Assembly: GCF_003818135.1 (NCBI RefSeq)
Contig: NZ_RPOH01000021.1
Location: 62,001-126,000, forward strand
Source: Buttiauxella warmboldiae
GTDB lineage: Bacteria > Pseudomonadota > Gammaproteobacteria > Enterobacterales > Enterobacteriaceae
DNA length: 64,000 bases
Reading direction: 5' to 3'
Positions 1 to 7,931 of this stretch are shown here, piece by piece. The notes beneath the pieces were generated by a model that saw only the letters and a program-made list of their open reading frames with translations, did not search any database and was not told the origin of the DNA. A program made the translations under genes and the position numbers. The number at the start of each line of letters is the position of its first letter. Within the stretch, counting starts at the first letter, position 1.

Positions 1-2721
1 CTTCGCGTTGATAATTGCCAGAGGCAATTTAGCTGCTTCTTCGCCTGCATTACATGCTTGTTCAAGCAGCGTTGAAACAACACCGCGAACTTTGATTAAT
101 TGCATTTTCGAAAGCGTAACGGTTTCAGGACGGAACTTAGTTTGAGTCAAAGAACTACGATCAAGGCTTTTAGCATCAATAGCGCGCTCTTGAATATCAG
201 AAGCTTTTAATACACCGGCTGCTAACATGGCATACAAAGCTCCATCAATCACATCGTTGCCCCATCCATAAGGCGCATCTTTGAAGTTTTCACGGATTTC
301 TTTACCTGTCTTCATCGTACCAATAAAGCGGTAAATTTCGGCACATACGGGTTGTTTGTCCGCTTCGCCGCTGTAACCCACTTTTTCTAACGCATTGGGG
401 TCTGCCAGGCGACTAGCAACTTCGTAAACTTTGGCCCAACCACGATCATCTGCCATTTTAAATTTATGGTACAGACGTTGGCAGGCTATTTCGCCAGCAC
501 TTTGAATCTGAGCCGCAAGAGAGTCCCCTTCAACTTCCTGCCCACCTGCCAAACGGACTTGAATCGAACCAAAAATCTCTTTAAGTAAGCTATTCTTTGT
601 TTTCTCCGCACTTTGCAAAAGAGTTTCCATTGCTTGTTTCGCATCTTTACCAGGCCCGGTAGCTGCACTACCGCGAATTTCCAAGGTATTTTCAGCAGCT
701 TTCAAGCTCACTATGGCTTTTTGCAAATCACTACGGTGGTTCGTTGGTACGTAGATATAAATGGTGGCACTATCAGGATCAGAGCCGCGCGATAAATCAT
801 TAAATTGCTTTTCTGTTTGTTCTGGGGCCCACGCACAAATACGCTTATCTGCATCAGCAGGTAACTCAGATTCAAAATAGACAGCTATAGGTCTTGGCTC
901 AGCTACGGTCCCTTGAGCAATACGCGCTTGTGCAACCTGTTTACGAATGTAGTTCTGAATCTCTTTTGTTCGATACGCTTCTAAGGTTTGTGGGTTTCCT
1001 AGCAAATCATTTTCCTGACGCCTTAATTCGTCATACCACGCCTGGCTTTCTATAGTTTGTAAGCTGAATTCACGCCCGTTTTCTGTGTCACGAGACATGA
1101 TCAGATGCTCTGCCTCCAGTGCTTGAAGCATCTTTGGAACTAACGGACGCAGCTTATGTTTATCGTTGTTCAGATCTTCCAGAAGTAAATCAGCTAAGGT
1201 CTCCACTGTCGGGTGAATGCCATATTCCATCTCCGCAGGCAGTTTTCTGATTAAGAGAATCAAAGCCAATAGACGACCTTGTAATTGCTCATCCTCATTA
1301 CCGCCGCGTTTACGGCTGATAGTTTCATAAATATCTTTGGAAATGACACCGGTTTGTAGCAAATTAGTGGAGATCTGGTCATAAAGAAAATCTGCAGGGA
1401 CGACATAACCAAGTTCTTTATCTGCTGTCGCTTTTAATGCCTCGTGGACCACACGCAGTTGGTTTCGTAGCTGGGAACCAGAACCAGTTCTATCTAAGGC
1501 CGGTAAAATACGTTCCCAGAAACGACGGCGTACGGGAAGTAACGGATAATCTGGCACGATCCACTTTTCATCATCTCGATGATGTTCAATGGTACTCCCA
1601 CGCAAATGACGGGAGATCTCCCCTAAGTTATCATCAACCATTGCTCTAACTACTGGCTTAGCCGACTCTTTCTTTTGCAAAATAACTTTACGGATAACTT
1701 TATCTACATCAGTATCTTCCAGTTGAACTGGAACCTGAAAACGGCCCATCAAGCGCTGCAAGTTGGTCATCCCAGTTAATGCACTCTGACCTGTTGCAAC
1801 AAATAAGACTTTGGATTTTAAAGCACTTGCGCCACTACATGTCTCCACCACTTCTTGAACATCAAAAGCCCTTTGAACGTTATCACCAATGTATTGCTGC
1901 ACTTCATCGAGAACCACTAAGGTTAATGGCAGCTCACCGTTTTTAGATATGGCATCAACAATCGCTGAAACCATTTCATCATTGGTGACATCATCGACAA
2001 TCTTGTATTGCGCACGCAGCATTTCTCGGACTTCTTTAATATCCGAGCCCATTCCTGGAATTGACTGCAATACTGCTTCATGCAAAATTGGCGAAACATG
2101 CAGGTTTTTCAGTTCTTTTGTCCAGGTGTCCACACCATCTTTAGCTTTTGCTTTGCTTTCGACAAATTCTTTAACCTGATCAAATACGCCAGCAGACTTC
2201 AACCACATCACAAAGCGAGCTAAGTGATACTGTTCAGGTAGCCCTGCTGATTTGAAAATAATTCCTAATAAAGCTAAGCGAACTTTATCCGCCGTTCCGG
2301 CACCCAATGTGCCAGAAGCGGCATACAAACCACCGTTAACTTCTGCGATAGTAGATAATTCGTCTAATTGTTTTGCAATGCTCTCAGGCAAATCAGCAAT
2401 TGAGCGTGCATCGGATCCATTGTTGAGTGTTTGATTGGTCCATAATGTACGCAGCATTTTAGCAAGGTGAGATTTACCTGAACCAAAAAACCCACTGATC
2501 CAGACTCCTGGCTGCTCACTATTCGACTTAAATGCCGAAAGGTAGTTACTCAGAATTTTATCTAAACCTTTTTCGTACGCACCATCACAAACAAAGGTGC
2601 GCAGTTCATATTCCAGCGTATCCAGAGCCCCTTTAGATACATCATCTTTAACTTGTGCAACCCCGTTGTTTGCAAGGCGGCTATTGACTGGATCATTGAC
2701 AAAAATTTCGCGATTAAGCAT
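1..2721 (-). CDS. brxC: BREX protein BrxC, N-terminal 907 codons (cut by window edge)
   Basis: Large P-loop ATPase (DUF499/BrxC family) of BREX type I phage defence. The reading frame is open without a stop from the ATG at 2721 to base 1, 907 codons; family members are about 1,200 residues, so the C-terminus lies outside the window. A Walker A motif (GFFGSGKSH) is near residues 77-85 and a Walker B-like stretch (LVVLDEVQQYIG) near residues 264-275. The start follows brxB by only 9 bp and the order brxR-brxA-brxB-brxC matches type I BREX, where pglX, pglZ and brxL would come next. In the family BrxC is needed for phage exclusion and host methylation; its exact role is not settled. Identity rests on the motifs and the neighbours together. 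Confidence 0.93.
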   Translation of the reverse strand, partial: MLNREIFVNDPVNSRLANNGVAQVKDDVSKGALDTLEYELRTFVCDGAYEKGLDKILSNYLSAFKSNSEQPGVWISGFFGSGKSHLAKMLRTLWTNQTLNNGSDARSIADLPESIAKQLDELSTIAEVNGGLYAASGTLGAGTADKVRLALLGIIFKSAGLPEQYHLARFVMWLKSAGVFDQVKEFVESKAKAKDGVDTWTKELKNLHVSPILHEAVLQSIPGMGSDIKEVREMLRAQYKIVDDVTNDEMVSAIVDAISKNGELPLTLVVLDEVQQYIGDNVQRAFDVQEVVETCSGASALKSKVLFVATGQSALTGMTNLQRLMGRFQVPVQLEDTDVDKVIRKVILQKKESAKPVVRAMVDDNLGEISRHLRGSTIEHHRDDEKWIVPDYPLLPVRRRFWERILPALDRTGSGSQLRNQLRVVHEALKATADKELGYVVPADFLYDQISTNLLQTGVISKDIYETISRKRGGNEDEQLQGRLLALILLIRKLPAEMEYGIHPTVETLADLLLEDLNNDKHKLRPLVPKMLQALEAEHLIMSRDTENGREFSLQTIESQAWYDELRRQENDLLGNPQTLEAYRTKEIQNYIRKQVAQARIAQGTVAEPRPIAVYFESELPADADKRICAWAPEQTEKQFNDLSRGSDPDSATIYIYVPTNHRSDLQKAIVSLKAAENTLEIRGSAATGPGKDAKQAMETLLQSAEKTKNSLLKEIFGSIQVRLAGGQEVEGDSLAAQIQSAGEIACQRLYHKFKMADDRGWAKVYEVASRLADPNALEKVGYSGEADKQPVCAEIYRFIGTMKTGKEIRENFKDAPYGWGNDVIDGALYAMLAAGVLKASDIQERAIDAKSLDRSSLTQTKFRPETVTLSKMQLIKVRGVVSTLLEQACNAGEEAAKLPLAIINAK

Positions 2722-2730
2722 GGCTATTCC

Positions 2731-3276
2731 TTAAGAGGTCGCAGAAATGGCCGTGGCGTGATATCCCCAGCCGTCCTTTGCGTCTAATAATTGATAATTG
2801 TTGTTTTGAACTTCACCGGGGAAAAAGACAACTAGTCGACCTGACACTTTTTCAGCCAATGCCTCAACGACACCAGAAACGGAAGCAAAACCAAATAACG
2901 TTCCACATCCCAATAAAGCAACCACACCATCCTCAGTTTGAGATGCTTCAACTTGAGCAATGAGCGTTTCAACTAACTCTTCCGCAAAATCACCGTACAA
3001 ACCTTTCAAGTACTCAGGATCTTCAAAATAAGTTTCTTTGTAATCTTGTGCAGCCATCCAGTTTTCGAAACTGAGTGTTAGGTCGAGTAACTGCCATGGA
3101 TGATTATGTTTTGTACAAGCTTGTTCAAACTCTTCGACACGGGCACGAAGTCTTAACTCATCTTGCTTGTTGTACACCAAAAAAATACTGCGTTCGTCTG
3201 CAGAAACTGCTGCTGGCCATGGAATGCTGATATGGCTCTCAAAACTAGAGAGCAATTTCGATATTCTGTCTGACAT
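2731..3276 (-). CDS. brxB: BREX protein BrxB (DUF1788)
   Basis: A 181-residue protein of the usual DUF1788/BrxB length (about 190). It begins MSDRISKLLSSFESH and has the family pattern of a short N-terminal helix, a VYNKQDELRLRARVEEFE segment and a C-terminal GLLG-like strand region (ALLGCGTLFGFASVSGVVEAL) ending in a VVFFPGE motif. It lies 2 bp after brxA and 9 bp before brxC, so the three are surely translated from one transcript. The biochemical function of BrxB is unknown; in type I BREX it is required for defence and methylation. The call is secure because of the syntenic position; the sequence alone would give a weaker assignment. Confidence 0.93.
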   Translation of the reverse strand: MSDRISKLLSSFESHISIPWPAAVSADERSIFLVYNKQDELRLRARVEEFEQACTKHNHPWQLLDLTLSFENWMAAQDYKETYFEDPEYLKGLYGDFAEELVETLIAQVEASQTEDGVVALLGCGTLFGFASVSGVVEALAEKVSGRLVVFFPGEVQNNNYQLLDAKDGWGYHATAISATS

Positions 3277-3278
3277 GC

Positions 3279-4040
3279 CTACACCTCAGGTAACGCAATA
3301 TTCGGAAAGGTAACTTCGACGATCTCACTCGCCTGCTTAAAGTTAATCAGTCCTCTTAATGAGGCGCTATGCGCTAATTCAAAGAGTCGCTCTTTATCTT
3401 GAGATAGCATCCGACACCACAAGCTATCGAATAAACGCTGACCACTTAAACCATGACAATGACCAAGAAAAAGCGCATAAGCGACATTCACGTAGCTGAC
3501 ATTAGGGTTCTCTCGGTATTTTTTTGCTCTGCCAGATAGGAAACCTGCTTGAGTCCAGGTGCCATTAAGATTTTGAGAAATTGACCTAAGAGATGTAGCA
3601 CTGAACCGTTCTGGATTGTCCTTAGCCAAAAAAGCTTCCATACACTCCCGGGGTAGATGTTCCCTAGGTTCAAGATGCAAAATGACCTCTGTAGAGGCTC
3701 GCAGCAATGGATCTCGAGCGACAGCAAGCTGCAAAGCAAGAATCGCTTGGGTACTTTCGCTCAATCCCCACCATTCCCTAAATACTTTAAAAAGTGGAAT
3801 ATGATTATCTAGCCCATAAAGATCAACAAGATAGCGATATGTTAACTTCCGAGACTTTTCTGTCGGCTTAAGCAAAAAATTAAAGTTTACAATGTTATCT
3901 TCATACTCAGCCCGAGTAGCATTTTCATCGTGAGCAATGAGCAATACTTTAAGCTCTTCTATCATCATGCTACGAGCTGAATGCGCACCGCTTTTACCAA
4001 ACTTGAATCCAAGACAGACTAATTGTTGTTCATTTCTCAT
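3279..4040 (-). CDS. brxA: BREX protein BrxA (DUF1819)
   Basis: A 253-residue member of the BrxA/DUF1819 family, a small helical protein that binds DNA in the characterised homologues. The N-terminus holds the family signature FKFGKSGAHSARSMMIEEL (about residues 13-31), which favours the ATG at 4040 over later methionines; an AGGA-type ribosome site precedes it. The start overlaps the last 11 bp of brxR, and the stop is 2 bp before brxB, so translation is coupled across the operon. There is no sign of damage. Within type I BREX, BrxA is one of the six core proteins. Confidence 0.94.
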   Translation of the reverse strand: MRNEQQLVCLGFKFGKSGAHSARSMMIEELKVLLIAHDENATRAEYEDNIVNFNFLLKPTEKSRKLTYRYLVDLYGLDNHIPLFKVFREWWGLSESTQAILALQLAVARDPLLRASTEVILHLEPREHLPRECMEAFLAKDNPERFSATSLRSISQNLNGTWTQAGFLSGRAKKYRENPNVSYVNVAYALFLGHCHGLSGQRLFDSLWCRMLSQDKERLFELAHSASLRGLINFKQASEIVEVTFPNIALPEV

Positions 4041-4920
4041 TATTATTTTCCTGATAGCCGGGAGCTAAATGAGCGTTTTCGACTCCAAAAAGTGCAGCAT
4101 TTTCTTTTAATGCTAATTGATAATGAGTCGAATCCAGGTGATAGCTTTGAGAGCAATCGACGTTTAAACGATTCAACAAATAACCTACCAATGCAGCCCG
4201 GCACTCTACATCCAGCTGACCATGAGCCATATCGTAATCAAGCTCTATGGCTTCGGGATAGCTGGAATTAGGATGAGGTATAAGGGTTAAATCGACAATT
4301 CGGTTCCATTGCTTATCAGCTGAAATAGATTCTTTCCCCACATACATCTCATCGCCCAAAAGTGTGGCCGATTTAATCCGTGTGATAACAAAATCCCTAA
4401 ATGATGATGTCACTCGATCATAAGCACGAATGTGCCAACGGCTGCCATTATTCGCCAAACTATGTGGCACGATTATTCGACAACTATGGCCTGAAGATAA
4501 AGAAACATAGCTTATCTCTAATAACTGCTTTCGTTTAATCGCACGCATAACTTCCGATAGAACATCGACAGAAGGTTTATTGAGTTGTGGCGCGTCAATG
4601 CATAATTGGTTTGGTTCAAACAACGAGGAGAAACCATCTCCAAACCCTCTTGCCAGAGTATGCAGAATTTGTACAGGATCATGACCAAAGAGCGGTTTAA
4701 ACTGACTCTTACGATGATAAGTCTTTGATTGATGGATGAGTTCAAGATTGTCAGGAGCAAGCTCTTTATAAGTGGAAAAATCCCTTGTTGCTGCAGCTAA
4801 ACCCGTTTGGAATCGATTGTTCAAATCAGAGCGGCTGATCTCACCAAAATAATTCAAACTAAAATCAATAAATGCCAATCGTTCTCTCTGAGCATGGGAG
4901 AAGTGCTGGAGGTTTTTCAT
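4030..4920 (-). CDS. brxR: BREX transcriptional regulator BrxR (WYL domain)
   Basis: A 296-residue regulator with an N-terminal winged helix (about residues 10-75, including FGEISRSDLNNRFQTG), a central WYL-type Sm-like domain (ISYVSLSSG and then HSLANNGSRWHIRAYD, roughly 135-190) and a C-terminal dimerisation extension. BrxR proteins repress their own BREX operon by binding an inverted repeat next to the promoter and are proposed to sense a ligand through the WYL domain. Here the gene is first in the operon, overlaps brxA by 11 bp, and sits 45 bp downstream of a perfect inverted repeat at 4965-5001. Length and domain order match the structurally known BrxR proteins. Confidence 0.92.
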   Translation of the reverse strand: MKNLQHFSHAQRERLAFIDFSLNYFGEISRSDLNNRFQTGLAAATRDFSTYKELAPDNLELIHQSKTYHRKSQFKPLFGHDPVQILHTLARGFGDGFSSLFEPNQLCIDAPQLNKPSVDVLSEVMRAIKRKQLLEISYVSLSSGHSCRIIVPHSLANNGSRWHIRAYDRVTSSFRDFVITRIKSATLLGDEMYVGKESISADKQWNRIVDLTLIPHPNSSYPEAIELDYDMAHGQLDVECRAALVGYLLNRLNVDCSQSYHLDSTHYQLALKENAALFGVENAHLAPGYQENNNEK

Positions 4921-4964
4921 CTGATCTTTTTAATAAAAACTTTGTTCATGACAATATCAAATCT

Positions 4965-5001
4965 GTCACAAGATGCAATCAAAATGATTGCATCTTGTGA
5001 C
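4965..5001. promoter_or_regulatory. Perfect 16-bp inverted repeat, probable BrxR operator
   Basis: Arms GTCACAAGATGCAATC (4965-4980) and GATTGCATCTTGTGAC (4986-5001) are exact reverse complements around a 5-bp spacer (AAAAT). The site is 45-81 bp upstream of brxR. BrxR homologues are known to bind such repeats upstream of their own gene. A terminator for the upstream integrase is less likely because no T-run follows either arm. Confidence 0.72.
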
Positions 5002-5078
5002 TAAGTGCAGGATGTAGAAAGAGGCTCTTGTTTCTATCAATTCAGAATTTACGTACAAAATACTAAGATGTAGTACAG

Positions 5079-6338
5079 TTAAAATGCAGTTCTCTTCCCA
5101 AAATCAAACGGACTAACCCCCTTCTCCCGATTTGCATCCAAATAATCAGCCCACCATTGCAACATCAGCCTCCTCTCCCCCAGATGCTCGGCCTTATGAA
5201 TATAAGCCGCACGCACAGAGTTACGTTCCTGGTGACTCATCTGCCGCTCTACTGCATCCTTCGACCACAATCCAGACTCGATCAATGAACTACATGCCAT
5301 AGTTCTGAAACCGTGACCGCAAACTTCCACTTTCGTATCGTAGCCCATGACTCGTAGAGATTTGTTAACCGTGTTTTCACTCATCGGCTTACGTGGATCA
5401 TGATCACCAACGAAAATCAGCTCACGGTTTCCACTCATACTTTTGATCTTTTCCAAAATGGAGAGAGCTTGTCGCGACAAGGGAACAAGATGCGGAGTCT
5501 TCATCTTAGAGCCGCGCTGAGAGTGTTTGACTCCTTCCAGCGGTTCACGCTCGCCCGGAATCGTCCACATAGCTGTTTCAAAATCTACTTCTGTCCAGCG
5601 GGCAAAACGTAGCTCGCTTGAACGAATGAAAACTAACAAAGTGAGTTCCACGGCCAACCTGGTTAACGGTCTTCCGGAGTAGTGATCAATGCGATGAAGT
5701 AATTCAGGAATGCGATTAAGCTCTAGCGCAGCGCGATGCTGCCGTTTAGCCGTAGCTACTGCACCAGCGATCTCTTGTGCGGGGTTGTAATCGATTAAAC
5801 CGCTCTGCACGGCAAATCGCATAATTGCTGTTGTTCGTTGTTGTAGACGTGCTGCCACCTCAAGACGTCCAGACATCTCTACGGCCTTGATGGGAATAAG
5901 TAAATCTCGGGTCTTTAGTTCAGCGATATTCCGCTTACCAATTGTAGCAAAGAGATTGTCCTCCAGGCTTTTCAATACACGAGCACTGTGCGACTCAGAC
6001 CACTTCTGATTGCTAGCGTGCCAGTCTCTGGCTACCACTTCAAAAGTTATCGCTTCTTGTTCCTGCTCTACCTGAACGGCTTTCTTGTTCTCACTAGGAT
6101 CTACACCGTTAGCTAGATGCTTACGGGCTTCGTCGCGCCGTGCCCGGGCATCAGCCAATGACACTTCAGGGTATTTCCCCAACGCCAGCATCTTCTCTTT
6201 GCCGCCAAAGCGATAGCGTAGCCGCCAGTATTTTGAGCCGTTAGGATGAACCAGCAAAACCATGCCGTCACCATCGGTAAGCTTATAGGCTTTTTCTTCA
6301 GGCTTGGCCGTACGAACCTTCACATCACTCAGAGCCAT
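5079..6338 (-). CDS. P4-type tyrosine recombinase (island integrase)
   Basis: A 419-residue integrase of the P4/DUF4102 family. The N-terminal domain begins MALSDVKVRTAKPEEKAYK, followed by the arm-binding motif KYWRLRYRFGGKEKMLALG, a core-binding SAM-like domain near 110-200 and the C-terminal catalytic domain with R (FIRSSELRFARW), HGFRT and a C-terminal MSHQERNSVRAAYIH containing the His and the nucleophilic Tyr. The ATG at 6338 is chosen because AAGGAT lies just upstream and it matches the family N-terminus; an upstream in-frame start at 6374 would add 12 unlikely residues. The gene reads away from the leuX fragment 200 bp upstream, the normal arrangement for a tRNA-integrated island, and leads into the BREX operon. 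It most likely belongs to the BREX island, not to the ICE on the right. Confidence 0.93.
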   Translation of the reverse strand: MALSDVKVRTAKPEEKAYKLTDGDGMVLLVHPNGSKYWRLRYRFGGKEKMLALGKYPEVSLADARARRDEARKHLANGVDPSENKKAVQVEQEQEAITFEVVARDWHASNQKWSESHSARVLKSLEDNLFATIGKRNIAELKTRDLLIPIKAVEMSGRLEVAARLQQRTTAIMRFAVQSGLIDYNPAQEIAGAVATAKRQHRAALELNRIPELLHRIDHYSGRPLTRLAVELTLLVFIRSSELRFARWTEVDFETAMWTIPGEREPLEGVKHSQRGSKMKTPHLVPLSRQALSILEKIKSMSGNRELIFVGDHDPRKPMSENTVNKSLRVMGYDTKVEVCGHGFRTMACSSLIESGLWSKDAVERQMSHQERNSVRAAYIHKAEHLGERRLMLQWWADYLDANREKGVSPFDFGKRTAF

Positions 6339-6499
6339 GTTGAGTATCCTTTCAAGGGTTCTGTGTGGGTACAAACATTATCGAACCGGGATATACCCGC
6401 ATTTGTACCCGCATCAGTAAGTTGATGTAGATTGAATCAGGTTGACTTATGTTGACTGAAAAAGCGAGGGAAGCCTTGCGGGGACTGGATTTTAGACAT

Positions 6500-6522
6500 A
6501 AAAAAAGACCTCAGTTGAGGTC
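6500..6522 (-). terminator. Rho-independent terminator of leuX copy
   Basis: Read on the minus strand, a 7-bp stem (GACCTCA / TGAGGTC, at 6507-6522) is followed at once by a run of seven T. It begins 15 nt beyond the CCA end of the tRNA fragment, as expected for the natural leuX terminator. Confidence 0.82.
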
Positions 6523-6536
6523 CATTTACATACTAA

Positions 6537-6593
6537 TGGTGCCGAAGGCCGGACTCGAACCGGCACGTCTTTCAACGGTTGATTTTGAATCAA
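6537..6593 (-). other. leuX: 3' fragment of tRNA-Leu(CAA), leuX; island attachment site
   Basis: Read on the minus strand, 57 nt match the 3' part of enterobacterial leuX: part of the 5' side of the anticodon stem, the loop TTCAAAA with anticodon CAA, the variable arm, the T arm (GGTTCGAGTCC) and the acceptor end with CCA. The 5' half (D arm and acceptor 5' strand) is absent; past 6593 the sequence diverges from leuX. This is the repeat left when an element inserts into the 3' end of a tRNA gene. It separates the BREX island integrase on the left from parA of the ICE on the right, so it is an att boundary. An intact leuX is not in the window. Confidence 0.88.
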
Positions 6594-6675
6594 AAACAAA
6601 CAGGTAACTCAACCTACTAACAAATCAGCGTTTTTGCAGTGAAGTGCTTTTCAGACAACGAAAAAGGCACTGGTT

Positions 6676-7560
6676 ATGAAAAACGCAGATGCACCAAGTT
6701 TACCCACGCTGATCGCCGCTATTCTCTCCACCAAAGGTGGTGTGGCGAAAACCACCGATACGGCTAACCTCGGCGGCTATCTGGCCGATCGGGGGCTGAA
6801 AGTCCTGATGATTGACGCCGATATCCGCCAGCCAACACTCAGCAGCTATTACCCTCTTGATAATGAAGCTCCCGGCGGGATCTACGAACTTATCGCGCAG
6901 AACAAACTGGATCCAGCAACGATCATTTCACAAACCTCCGTTGCAAGACTGGATATCATCATCTCCAACGATCCACGCGGCGAGCTGATGAGTCTGCTCC
7001 AGGCTGCGCCTGACGGTGTGATCCGCCTGCGCCACCTGGTGCGCCAGATCCCCGGTTATGATGTCATCCTGATAGACACCATTGGCGCACGCACTATTGC
7101 GCTGGAAATGGTGCTGTTAGCCAGCGATCTCATTATCTCCCCGGTTCTACCCGAAATGCTCTCCGCACGCGAGTTCCTGCGCGGTACGCTGCAAATGTAT
7201 CGGGATCTCCAGCCCTTCACCCGCTATGGCATTCCGCTGCCGCCGCTAAAAGCAGTTATCAACAAGCTCGACCATACCAACGACGCCCGTGAAATCCATC
7301 ACAACCTGCTTCAGGTTCTCCAGCACAAACAAAAAGAACAGGAACTACTAGTACCCACCGAGATCCTGATGACGCCGGTTTACGCAAGCGTGGCCTATCG
7401 CCGCGCGGCATCGTTGGGGTTACCGGTACATCGACTCGATGCCTCCCGCGCCAAAGGCCGGGCAACGCCCTGCGCCGCTGAAACCATGCAGATGCTGGCC
7501 GAAGAGCTGTTTCCGCAGCTTCTCGCCCTGCCTCACCAGCAGATGGAGGGCATCGCATGA
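6676..7560 (+). CDS. ParA/Soj-type ATPase of the ICE
   Basis: A 294-residue Walker-type partition ATPase. The deviant Walker A motif STKGGVAKTTDTANLGG is at residues 17-33, with the second signature DADIRQPTLS at about 47-56 and a switch region VILIDTIGART near 133. In SPI-7, PAPI-1 and PFGI-1 elements this gene sits at the end opposite the integrase and supports maintenance of the excised circle. Here it starts 82 bp from the leuX fragment, in that expected position, and overlaps the next gene by 4 bp (ATGA). It forms a tight operon with the helicase and ParB genes. The A in place of the usual G in KGGVGKTT is common in ICE ParA proteins. Confidence 0.9.
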   Translation: MKNADAPSLPTLIAAILSTKGGVAKTTDTANLGGYLADRGLKVLMIDADIRQPTLSSYYPLDNEAPGGIYELIAQNKLDPATIISQTSVARLDIIISNDPRGELMSLLQAAPDGVIRLRHLVRQIPGYDVILIDTIGARTIALEMVLLASDLIISPVLPEMLSAREFLRGTLQMYRDLQPFTRYGIPLPPLKAVINKLDHTNDAREIHHNLLQVLQHKQKEQELLVPTEILMTPVYASVAYRRAASLGLPVHRLDASRAKGRATPCAAETMQMLAEELFPQLLALPHQQMEGIA

Positions 7561-7931
7561 AGCGAAAAATCTGGCGAGCATTTTGCTCCTATTACGCCCG
7601 GTATCCATCCGAGAAAGACGATGAGGTGATCGTATTCTTTGAAGCCGCCGATCGTGAAGAAGCGCGGGAAACACTGCCGGTGTTAATGTCGCTGCTGTGG
7701 CATATCCCACCGGAAAAGGTGGATTGCTTCAACCTGGAAGATGAGAACGAGTTGCGTGATAACTCCGGCTCGGAGCGCGCGCCCAGAGACTGGCCGCTAT
7801 TTGAAATCGGCTGGTCCAGTGATAAACCCCTCTACTCCAGCGAGTTACCGCTTTTGCTGTTACCCCCTCATCAACAGACCCGGCTGTGGGAAGCCTTTGT
7901 AGCCTGTCAGGAGGGTAATCGGGATGAGTAA
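7557..7931 (+). CDS. Conserved hypothetical ICE protein between ParA and DnaB
   Basis: A 124-residue acidic protein beginning MKRKIWRAFCSYYARYPSEKD. I do not recognise a functional domain. It has no signal peptide or membrane segment. It overlaps parA by 4 bp and the helicase gene by 8 bp, so translation is coupled, and small genes occur in this place in related islands. It is therefore very likely a real gene of the replication and maintenance operon, with unknown function. Confidence 0.75.
   Translation: MKRKIWRAFCSYYARYPSEKDDEVIVFFEAADREEARETLPVLMSLLWHIPPEKVDCFNLEDENELRDNSGSERAPRDWPLFEIGWSSDKPLYSSELPLLLLPPHQQTRLWEAFVACQEGNRDE

Noticed and set aside
4965..5001. Inverted repeat as terminator of the integrase gene
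   Set aside because: No T-run follows either arm, and the position suits a brxR operator better.
5079..6338. Integrase as the ICE's own integrase
   Set aside because: It lies on the far side of the leuX fragment from parA and reads away from the ICE, into BREX. In SPI-7/PAPI-1-type elements parA and the integrase are at opposite ends.
6537..6593. Functional tRNA gene
   Set aside because: The D arm and the 5' acceptor strand are absent and the sequence diverges from leuX past the anticodon stem.
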